From: JBGPYB01 sp041493035
GTDB taxonomy: Bacteria > Acidobacteriota > Vicinamibacteria > Fen-336
Reading direction: 5' to 3'
NCBI GenBank assembly: GCA_041493035.1
Contig: JBGPYB010000201.1
Location: 1-7,109 of the forward strand
DNA length: 7,109 bases
Shown here: piece by piece, positions 1 through 7,109 of the stretch
Numbering within the stretch: position 1 is the stretch's first letter
Layout: each line of letters starts with the position of its first letter
Made by a program: the position numbers and the translations under genes
The notes under the pieces: generated by a model
Told to the model about the DNA's origin: nothing
The model's input: only the letters and a program-made list of their open reading frames with translations
Databases searched by the model: none

Positions 1-2
1 AG

Positions 3-62
3 GCCCTGCGTGACTTCGAAGCCTGGCGAAAAGCCCGTCCCCGCAGTCGCCGCCGACGCTAA
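3..62 (+). CDS. Possible 3' end of an upstream gene (antitoxin-like tail)
   Basis: An open frame enters from the left edge and ends at TAA 60-62. Its 19 visible residues read ALRDFEAWRKARPRSRRRR, an aromatic, charged stretch followed by an Arg-rich tail. It would overlap the PIN gene by about 53 bp. PIN toxins are commonly preceded by a small overlapping antitoxin, so this could be that gene's end. An alternative is a gene in the next frame that stops at TGA 11-13, giving a GTGA overlap with the PIN start; only three of its codons are visible. The family cannot be recognised from so little sequence. Confidence 0.25.
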   Translation, partial: ALRDFEAWRKARPRSRRRR

Positions 63-441
63 CGTCCTCCTGTCCGCCGTCCTGGGACATGCGCCGCTCA
101 GGGTATTCACCCAGACCGACGTCAGTGTGCTGACAACACAGGGCGTCCTGCAGGAAGTCCGAGAATACCTTCCGCTCCTTGCCAAGCAGTACGACATGCT
201 TCCCCAGGTCCTGGAAGGACAGCTTCGTCTGTTGGCCGTGCGCGAGTGTGAACCGGACGAGTATGCTCCCAAGCTCGAAGCCGCGAGGCGGGCGATCGCG
301 AGAGGCGATCCTGACGACGTGGACTTGCTCGCACTCGCCCTGGCTTTCGGCGTCCCGGTGTGGTCGAACGACAGCGACTTCAAGGACGCTGGTGTGGAGT
401 GGTACACGACGGCGCGGCTGCTTCGGCGCCTGGGGGTCTAG
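10..441 (+). CDS. PIN-domain protein, putative toxin ribonuclease
   Basis: The 143-residue product has the PIN fold signature. A first acidic residue sits in a hydrophobic strand (ADANVLLSA, Asp16), with a conserved Glu near 49 (QEVREYL). An Asp cluster at 100-105 (GDPDDVDLLALAL) is followed by SNDSDF at 119-124 (Asp121, Asp123). In the family these acids bind Mg2+/Mn2+ and cleave RNA. The ending GVEWYTTARLLRRLG fits single-domain PIN proteins of toxin-antitoxin type. All catalytic positions appear intact, so it looks functional. GTG at 10 is the only in-frame start before the core inside this window; the frame is open to the left edge, so a start outside is possible. GTG overlaps a TGA at 11-13, which would allow translational coupling. 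The RNA target cannot be read from the sequence, and the upstream partner is almost entirely outside the window. Confidence 0.82.
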   Translation: MTSKPGEKPVPAVAADANVLLSAVLGHAPLRVFTQTDVSVLTTQGVLQEVREYLPLLAKQYDMLPQVLEGQLRLLAVRECEPDEYAPKLEAARRAIARGDPDDVDLLALALAFGVPVWSNDSDFKDAGVEWYTTARLLRRLGV

Positions 442-452
442 GGTTGACCCTT

Positions 453-479
453 CACCCTCCCGAACACCGGCACCCTCCC
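453..479 (+). repeat. 9-bp perfect direct repeat, 18-bp period
   Basis: CACCCTCCC occurs at 453-461 and again at 471-479, separated by 9 bp. It starts 12 bp after the PIN stop codon and lies about 100 bp before the kinase start. The 18-bp period is a little under two helical turns. It could be a regulator site or simply C-rich low-complexity sequence. No hairpin typical of a terminator was seen in the gap. Confidence 0.4.
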
Positions 480-530
480 CCGGGCACACAAGGAACCGCC
501 CATCGTTCGATCCGGGCCTCCGTTCGTTCG

Positions 531-539
531 TGCTAGCCT
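531..539 (+). promoter_or_regulatory. Weak extended -10 candidate for the kinase gene
   Basis: TGCTAGCCT fits an extended -10 pattern (TG-N-TANNNT) about 45 bp before the kinase ATG. No good -35 lies at the right distance. The motif CGTTCG recurs at 504, 521 and 525 just upstream. An 11-bp dyad, GACTC-C-GAGTC, at 548-558 lies between this element and the start codon and could be an operator. The rest of the gap 442-581 holds nothing else I can name. Confidence 0.28.
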
Positions 540-581
540 CTCCGCGAGACTCCGAGTCCAGACCTTGACCGGACAGGCCCG

Positions 582-3215
<2,634 letters not shown>

Positions 3216-3218
3216 CAG

Positions 3219-3238
3219 CACCCGGCGTGTCACGGGTG
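3219..3238. terminator. GC-rich hairpin between convergent genes, possible bidirectional terminator
   Basis: CACCCG (3219-3224) and CGGGTG (3233-3238) form a perfect 6-bp stem with an 8-nt loop. It sits in the 31-bp gap between the kinase stop and the receptor stop, where both transcripts would end. There is no clear U-tract on either strand, so it is at best a weak or factor-assisted terminator. A competing dyad, CGTG-T-CACG (3226-3234), overlaps it. Confidence 0.38.
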
Positions 3239-3246
3239 GTTCCGCG

Positions 3247-6200
3247 TCAGAACTCGAACCGGGCGGCAAGCTGGACGATCCGCCGCCCGTACTTGTTGTC
3301 CTCCGGCAGCTTCCCGAACTCGGGGTTCGCCAGCACGCCCCGCTCGAAGACCAGCGTGAGGTTGCGGGCCCTGTCCGGATAGCGGCTCGGGTGGTTGAAG
3401 AGGTTGTAGGCCGAGACGCGGAGCTGGAGCCTCCGACCGTTGCCGCCAATCGGGAAGCTCTTCGCCAGCGAGAGGTCGTGGTTGTGGTAGGGCTGGCCCT
3501 TGAAGTACGGCTGGCGGGCGCTGCCGTTCGCGCCGGGCGAGGGCGCCGTGAAGCACGCGGGGTTGAACAGGTAGCCATCAGGCACGTCGCTCCGCGGGTC
3601 GCAGACGAGCACCGGCATGGCAAACACGTCGGGTGACCCCGTGATCGACGTGTTGCTGATGGACACGCCCTCGGCGGTTGTCCCATGCATGCCGAACCCG
3701 CCCATCAGGGGGGCGCCGCTCACATAGCTCGAGACGCCGGCGAGCTGCCAGTTTCCCAGCAGGGCCTGCCATGCCCCGCCCCGCTTCACGTCCGGCAGCC
3801 GGAGGCTCCACGAGAGGCTGGCCACGTGGGTGCGGTCGCCGCCCAGGACGCCGTAGTTGTACTCGCGGGGATCGAGCAGGTACTCCGACGCGTTCGCGCT
3901 GAAGCCGTTCGTATCAGCGCCTTTCAGCCCCAGGTTCTTCGAGAAGGTATAGGAGGCGGTGAAGTTGAACCGGCCGCGCTGCCGCGAGAGGAGCGCCTGG
4001 AGCGCATGGTAGTTCTGGTACGCGCTGTGGCGGTAGATTTTCAGATTGCTGTAGTTCGGCAGCGGCCGATAGGCGTCGGCGTTGCCGGACGGATCGCCGA
4101 GCATGGCCCCGAGCGGCACCGCGTTGTACTCGGCGAGGCCCGAGTTCATCTGGTGGTCGCTCTTGTTGCCCACGTAGCCGATCTCGAGGTTCGTGGACCA
4201 GGGCAGCCTCCGGTCGAGGGTCAGGCTCCACGAGAGCGTCCGCGGCTGCTGGTTGTCCCCCTTGTCGACGGCCGCTCCCCCGAAGATGACGTCGCCTCCC
4301 CCCAGGCCCTCGACCTCGCGCAGGCTCGTGCCGCAGCAAGTGTCGTAGAGGCGGACGCCGTAGGCCAGGTCGACCATGCTGCCGTAGAACTGCGGCGGGT
4401 CGGCATATCGGTAGACGCCGAACCCGCCGCGCACCACGGTGGCGCCGGTGCCGGCCGTGTCCCAGGCAAAGCCCACCCGCGGCGTCACGAATACCGGCAT
4501 CCTCACGCCACTCGTCGGCACGCTCGGGTCCTTGTCGTGCCACACCACGCCCGACAGGGCGCTGGCGGGGGCGTCAGGGTTGTAGCGACCTTCGTCCCAG
4601 ACCGTGATGCCCTTTCCACCGAGATCGTATGCCGGACCGATCCAGGCGACGCGGACGCCGCCGTCGACGGTCACCTTGGGCGCCAGCTTCCACGAGTCCT
4701 GCAGGAAGCCTTCGATGCGGTGATACCCGATGTGCCGGAGCACGTTGCGCTCCGACTCCTCGTAGCCGGTCATGTTGCCGAGGAGAAGGTCGGCAAAGGT
4801 GTTTCCGGTGCTGTTCGAGGCCCAGTTAGCGAGCGCGAGCCAGCCGTTGTTGAAGTTGCTCCCCGGCTGCTTGTTGACGACGTGCTCCCAGAACGCGCCC
4901 GCCTTCATGGTGTGGTTCCCCCACACCTTGGTCACGTTCTGCTGGACGCTCCACTGCGACTTCGTCGCGAAGAGCACGGGGTCGAAGCCCCCGTAGTTGG
5001 CATAGACCGGGCCGTTGTTGTCGAAGAAGCCGGCATCGACCGCTGGGATCTCGCTGCTCTCGCCGAAGACGCCGCCGTAGGGGTAGCCGACGCCCTGGCG
5101 GGAGACGGCCGCCGGGTTGTCGATCACGTTGTGGAAGTCGATGTACGTGAAGGCGAAGAGCGTCTCGCTGGTCAGGGAGGGATCGAAAACATGCGTCAGG
5201 CCGACCGTGACCGAGTCCGAGCGGTTGTCGCCGTGCACTGGCGAGGGATAGGGAGTCATGCGCTCGCCCCAGCGGCCCCAGAAGGCGACCTTGAAGGGCT
5301 GCCGCTCTCGCTGCATGTTGTACCGGGCGAACAGCTTTGTCGCCTCGGACAGGTTCACGTCCACGCGGGCGAGGGTCTGCCAGCCGTTCTGGTCGGAGAG
5401 GAAGTTGTTGGCGTAGTTGAAGCCGCCCGACTGGGCCGGGTCGGCGTTCGGGCGGGGGAAGAGGTCGAGGAGCGCCTTGCCCCCCGGGTCCCAGAGCCCC
5501 CGCGGCACGATCCCGCCGGGGAAGCCGTTCGGGACCGTGTTCACGAACGCCCCGGAAAGACCGAGCGAGGCGGCCTGGCCGAAGTCGCCGTTGCGCATGG
5601 CGTCGGTGGGCACCCACGAACGCGCCCACCCCGTGTCGAGGCGCTGGCGGAAGTACTCGAAGCCGAGAAAGAAGAAGACGCGGTCGCGGCCGCGGTTGAA
5701 GCTCGTGCCCGGCACGAGCAGCGGGCCGCTCAGCGTGAAGCCGGGGTAGACGAAGAGGTTCTTGACACGCTCCGCCCCCACCTTGTTCGCGTACCACTCG
5801 TTCGAGTTGAGGTGAAAGGCGCGGAGCTGGCCGAAGAGGGAGCCGTGGAAGTCGCGACCACCCTGCTTGCTCACGAAGGAGAGCGAAACCGGCCCTCTCG
5901 CGTGCTCCGCTCCGAAGTTCGACTGGAGCACCTTGAGCTCCTGCACGAACTCTGCGTTCGGGTTCACCGAGGTCGCGCAGTTGCAGCCGGGATCGTTGCC
6001 GGAGGCCCCGTCGATGGTGAGGTCGAGGCTGGTCTCGCGGGCCCCGTTGGGGACGAAGTTCCCGATCGCGCTCTGGCTGTCGTGCCCGCCTCCCAGGTAC
6101 TCGCCGTTGCCGTTGATGCCGTAGACCTCCCCGGTGAACGACGGGCGGTTGGTGTCGTTGCCTCCCGCGATGGGAGTCATGCCGGGGAGGACCCGCAGGA

Positions 6201-6690
6201 CCTCGGCCGCGCTCGTCCCGACCACGGGCATCGTGCGAATCTGGTCACCGGTCAGCGTCGCCGCCTTCTCGCCCGAGTTGAGCGGCGTCAGCGCCACGCC
6301 GGCGCTCACGGACACGCGCTCGGCCAGGACCGCAACCTCCAGGGAGATCGTGCGCACCGTCCGGCTGTCACCGGCCAGCAGCTCGATGCCGGTGACCTCG
6401 TGGATCTTGAAGCCGGGCATCGTCACGGTCAGCGTGTACCTGCCAGCGGGGATGGCGGCGAAGGCGAAGAAGCCGGACCGGTTCGTCGCCGTCCGGCGAG
6501 TGGCGTGCGAGGCTTCGTGGGTCAGGACCACGTCGGCCACGGGCACGAGCCCTCCCAGGCCGTCGGCCACCGTGCCGCTCAGCTCGCCCGTGGTGCGCTG
6601 AGCCCGGGCGCTCACCGCCCAACAGAGCAGGATCGCCGATACGAGAACGGCGGACCGGCTTGCTGTCCAGAACGCGGAAGCGCAGGTCAT
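3247..6690 (-). CDS. TonB-dependent outer-membrane receptor, Oar-like, with carboxypeptidase-regulatory-like N-domain
   Basis: The 1147-residue product starts with a Sec signal peptide: hydrophobic 13-26, cleavage predicted after Ala30 in ARA|Q. A carboxypeptidase-D-regulatory-like beta-sandwich follows (about 33-120; key stretch RSGFFAFAAIPAGRYTL). ERVSVSA (124-130) is a TonB-box-like link. The plug spans about 135-290, with DLTIDGASGNDPG, then PNAEFVQELKVLQSNFGAEH and the FHGSLF turn. The remainder is a large beta-barrel ending in AARFEF, whose terminal Phe is the usual outer-membrane assembly signal. The length suits the Oar-like receptors abundant in Acidobacteriota, which are assumed to import large substrates through TonB energy; the substrate cannot be inferred. 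I chose ATG 6690 over the longer frame from 6840 because of the signal peptide, the strong ribosome site and the promoter that lies inside the extension. Six cysteines of the mature protein fall in three close pairs (236/238, 785/786, 1030/1046). Confidence 0.93.
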   Translation of the reverse strand: MTCASAFWTASRSAVLVSAILLCWAVSARAQRTTGELSGTVADGLGGLVPVADVVLTHEASHATRRTATNRSGFFAFAAIPAGRYTLTVTMPGFKIHEVTGIELLAGDSRTVRTISLEVAVLAERVSVSAGVALTPLNSGEKAATLTGDQIRTMPVVGTSAAEVLRVLPGMTPIAGGNDTNRPSFTGEVYGINGNGEYLGGGHDSQSAIGNFVPNGARETSLDLTIDGASGNDPGCNCATSVNPNAEFVQELKVLQSNFGAEHARGPVSLSFVSKQGGRDFHGSLFGQLRAFHLNSNEWYANKVGAERVKNLFVYPGFTLSGPLLVPGTSFNRGRDRVFFFLGFEYFRQRLDTGWARSWVPTDAMRNGDFGQAASLGLSGAFVNTVPNGFPGGIVPRGLWDPGGKALLDLFPRPNADPAQSGGFNYANNFLSDQNGWQTLARVDVNLSEATKLFARYNMQRERQPFKVAFWGRWGERMTPYPSPVHGDNRSDSVTVGLTHVFDPSLTSETLFAFTYIDFHNVIDNPAAVSRQGVGYPYGGVFGESSEIPAVDAGFFDNNGPVYANYGGFDPVLFATKSQWSVQQNVTKVWGNHTMKAGAFWEHVVNKQPGSNFNNGWLALANWASNSTGNTFADLLLGNMTGYEESERNVLRHIGYHRIEGFLQDSWKLAPKVTVDGGVRVAWIGPAYDLGGKGITVWDEGRYNPDAPASALSGVVWHDKDPSVPTSGVRMPVFVTPRVGFAWDTAGTGATVVRGGFGVYRYADPPQFYGSMVDLAYGVRLYDTCCGTSLREVEGLGGGDVIFGGAAVDKGDNQQPRTLSWSLTLDRRLPWSTNLEIGYVGNKSDHQMNSGLAEYNAVPLGAMLGDPSGNADAYRPLPNYSNLKIYRHSAYQNYHALQALLSRQRGRFNFTASYTFSKNLGLKGADTNGFSANASEYLLDPREYNYGVLGGDRTHVASLSWSLRLPDVKRGGAWQALLGNWQLAGVSSYVSGAPLMGGFGMHGTTAEGVSISNTSITGSPDVFAMPVLVCDPRSDVPDGYLFNPACFTAPSPGANGSARQPYFKGQPYHNHDLSLAKSFPIGGNGRRLQLRVSAYNLFNHPSRYPDRARNLTLVFERGVLANPEFGKLPEDNKYGRRIVQLAARFEF

Positions 6691-6694
6691 GCCC

Positions 6695-6701
6695 CACCTC
6701 C
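6695..6701 (-). promoter_or_regulatory. Strong ribosome binding site fixing the receptor start
   Basis: On the minus strand GGAGGTG (6701-6695) ends four bases before ATG 6690, with six bases between GGAGG and the ATG. This is a near-ideal Shine-Dalgarno. It decides the start in favour of 6690, where a signal peptide begins, over the in-frame ATG at 6840. Confidence 0.85.
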
Positions 6702-6747
6702 GGCAGCGTGGAGTCTCTGGGTCCGTCACCAGGAGTCGTTGTGGCCC

Positions 6748-6776
6748 ATTGTCCCGAGGCGGAGAGGCCGCGTCAA
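6748..6776 (-). promoter_or_regulatory. Sigma70-type promoter of the TonB-dependent receptor gene
   Basis: On the minus strand TTGACG (6776-6771, 5 of 6 to consensus) and GACAAT (6753-6748, 4 of 6) are separated by exactly 17 bp. Transcription would begin near 6741, giving a leader of about 50 nt before the ATG. The -35 lies 22 bp downstream of the tRNA remnant, so the promoter is on the putative chromosomal side of that junction. Confidence 0.6.
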
Positions 6777-6798
6777 GCCGAGCGGCATGCATTTCGAT

Positions 6799-6823
6799 TG
6801 GCTCCTCAGGTAGGATTCGAACC
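6799..6823 (-). other. tRNA-Asn 3'-end remnant, candidate attachment (att) site
   Basis: Read on the minus strand, 6823 to 6799 begins with GGTTCGAATCC (a T-loop with the invariant TTCGA core) and runs to CTGAGGAGCCA. The latter is a 7-nt acceptor strand, discriminator G and encoded CCA. The implied 5' acceptor TCCTCAG resembles the TCCTCTG/CAGAGGA acceptor of E. coli tRNA-Asn, hence the Asn assignment. Upstream there is no matching acceptor, D-arm or anticodon arm. The T-stem pairs only partly: CTCGG against CCTAC, where an intact gene would have GTAGG. It is therefore a fragment, not a tRNA gene. Such 3' fragments are the usual core duplication left by integrases that insert in tRNA genes. 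The orientation puts element DNA at 6824 and beyond, and an intact tRNA-Asn to the right of the window. Confidence 0.6.
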
Positions 6824-6910
6824 GAGGAAGAGTCTCCCACGCCAGACGACTCGGACCTACTCGATCCCGATCCGAAGCCAACTTAGGCCACGGTCGCTTT
6901 GGACCCGGTT

Positions 6911-6957
6911 GGCCCGATTCTCACCGAGAAGAGGTACAGAAGAGGGACAGTCGGGCC
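6911..6957. repeat. Long inverted repeat enclosing a small hairpin and an 11-bp tandem repeat
   Basis: GGCCCGA (6911-6917) and TCGGGCC (6951-6957) are perfect 7-bp inverted copies, extendable outward with a G-U and an A-U pair. Directly inside the left arm, TTCTC-ACC-GAGAA (6918-6930) is a perfect 5-bp hairpin with a 3-nt loop. The element could be a structured RNA or leader, a protein-binding site, or part of an att region. It lies in the gene-free stretch 6824-7031, where no coding sequence is recognisable. Confidence 0.5.
6927..6948 (+). repeat. 11-bp tandem repeat, two copies
   Basis: AGAAGAGGTAC (6927-6937) is followed at once by AGAAGAGGGAC (6938-6948), identical at 10 of 11 positions and followed by AG. 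The period is close to one DNA helical turn, which would put both copies on the same face, as in iterons or integrase arm-type sites. Two copies are few, so chance is possible. Confidence 0.45.
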
Positions 6958-6987
6958 GAGCGGCTGACGCGGCTGCGACGGACCGCG

Positions 6988-7007
6988 CTCGTTGGGTTGC
7001 TCGTTGG
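6988..7007 (+). promoter_or_regulatory. Direct repeat CTCGTTGG x2, candidate operator of the toxin gene
   Basis: CTCGTTGG occurs at 6988-6995 and 7000-7007, a 12-bp period. The pair brackets the proposed -35 of the toxin promoter. Toxin-antitoxin operons are normally repressed by their own antitoxin at sites overlapping the promoter, so a bound protein here would block transcription. This role is inferred from position only. Confidence 0.35.
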
Positions 7008-7025
7008 TCACATATACGTTACTAT
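6997..7025 (+). promoter_or_regulatory. Candidate promoter of the HigB-like toxin gene, possibly leaderless
   Basis: TTGCTC (6997-7002, 3 of 6) and TACTAT (7020-7025, 4 of 6) are 17 bp apart in a distinctly AT-richer patch (7009-7027) of otherwise GC-rich DNA. Transcription would start about at the GTG start codon at 7032. No Shine-Dalgarno precedes that codon, which fits a leaderless message. Confidence 0.35.
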
Positions 7026-7031
7026 TGACGC

Positions 7032-7109
7032 GTGGCTTTTCGCGTCGAAGAGTACGTGCGCGAGGATGGCTCGATTCCATACAAGAGATGGTTCGACGCG
7101 CTGAGCCCG
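7032..7109 (+). CDS. HigB/RelE-family toxin (phage Gp49-like), 5' part only
   Basis: The gene runs off the right edge after 26 codons. The visible protein opens MAFRVEEYVREDG (GTG start) and continues with SIPYKRWFDALSP. This matches the N-terminus of the HigB-like, phage Gp49-related branch of RelE/ParE toxins, which begin with a beta strand, then EDGxxPxxxWLxxL. Members of this family usually cleave mRNA on the ribosome and are about 100 residues long; the cognate HTH antitoxin gene usually follows the toxin. In-frame TGA at 7026-7028 leaves GTG 7032 as the first possible start. There is no visible ribosome site. The catalytic C-terminal part and the antitoxin lie outside the window, so activity cannot be judged. 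It sits on the side of the tRNA-Asn remnant that would belong to an integrated element. Confidence 0.72.
   Translation, partial: MAFRVEEYVREDGSIPYKRWFDALSP

Noticed and set aside
565..570. TTGACC just before the kinase start as a -35 element
   Set aside because: The matching -10 would fall inside the kinase coding sequence. A second TTGACC at 444-449 also lacks a -10 at the proper distance.
3685..6813. A 1042-codon open frame antisense to the receptor gene
   Set aside because: It is in exact codon register with the receptor, so stops can arise only opposite TTA, CTA or TCA codons, which this GC3-rich gene nearly never uses. Its product is a monotonous Val/Ala/Arg/Glu-rich sequence with no domain I recognise.
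6691..6840. A 50-residue N-terminal extension of the receptor to ATG 6840
   Set aside because: It would run through the tRNA remnant and the receptor's own promoter, and would bury the signal peptide inside the protein. The strong ribosome site supports 6690.
6799..6890. A complete tRNA gene on the minus strand
   Set aside because: No 5' acceptor complementary to CTGAGGA, no D-arm and no anticodon arm can be placed upstream, and the T-stem has mismatches. Only the 3' end is tRNA-like.
6660..7028. A forward frame whose translation contains QVGFEPR
   Set aside because: That motif is a well-known artefact of translating the antisense of a tRNA T-loop and acceptor arm. It supports the tRNA remnant rather than a protein.
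6883..7080. A 65-codon minus-strand frame over the toxin start
   Set aside because: It overlaps the recognisable HigB-like N-terminus in antisense, has no ribosome site, and shows no recognisable family.

Overview
The window is about two-thirds G+C by eye and carries two large, strongly GC3-biased genes that together point to Acidobacteriota or a close relative. One is a Hanks-type Ser/Thr kinase fused through one membrane helix to a WD40/TolB-type beta-propeller. The other is a very large TonB-dependent receptor of the Oar-like type, with an N-terminal carboxypeptidase-regulatory-like domain. Expanded families of both architectures are characteristic of that phylum. The taxonomic call is an inference from gene types; there is no rRNA or other marker gene here.

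Layout, left to right. A PIN-domain protein (10-441, +) opens the window and overlaps the tail of a possible antitoxin in another frame. A 140-bp gap holds a perfect 9-bp direct repeat and a weak promoter candidate, followed by the kinase-propeller gene (582-3215, +). The receptor gene (3247-6690, -) converges on it across a 31-bp gap that contains a GC-rich hairpin. I place the receptor start at 6690, not at the longest open frame (6840): a strong Shine-Dalgarno, a clean signal peptide and a good -35/-10 pair (6776-6748) all agree with that start.

Upstream of the receptor promoter, at 6799-6823 on the minus strand, lies a 25-bp copy of the 3' end of a tRNA, most likely tRNA-Asn, with no tRNA body attached. 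This is the usual scar of an integrative element inserted in a tRNA gene. The orientation predicts that everything from 6824 rightward is element DNA and that the receptor side is chromosome. The putative element edge holds a 47-bp inverted-repeat structure around an 11-bp tandem repeat. It also holds a promoter region with a direct repeat, and the first 26 codons of a HigB/RelE-family toxin that runs off the window (7032-7109, +).

Functionally, the centre looks like envelope sensing and uptake: a membrane kinase with a probable periplasmic propeller, and an outer-membrane receptor. The two genes converge, so they are not an operon, and a shared pathway is only suggested by proximity. Toxin-antitoxin-type genes sit at both edges. 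I found no CRISPR array, rRNA, complete tRNA or insertion sequence. The most noteworthy item is the tRNA-Asn scar and the structured, toxin-bearing DNA beside it.
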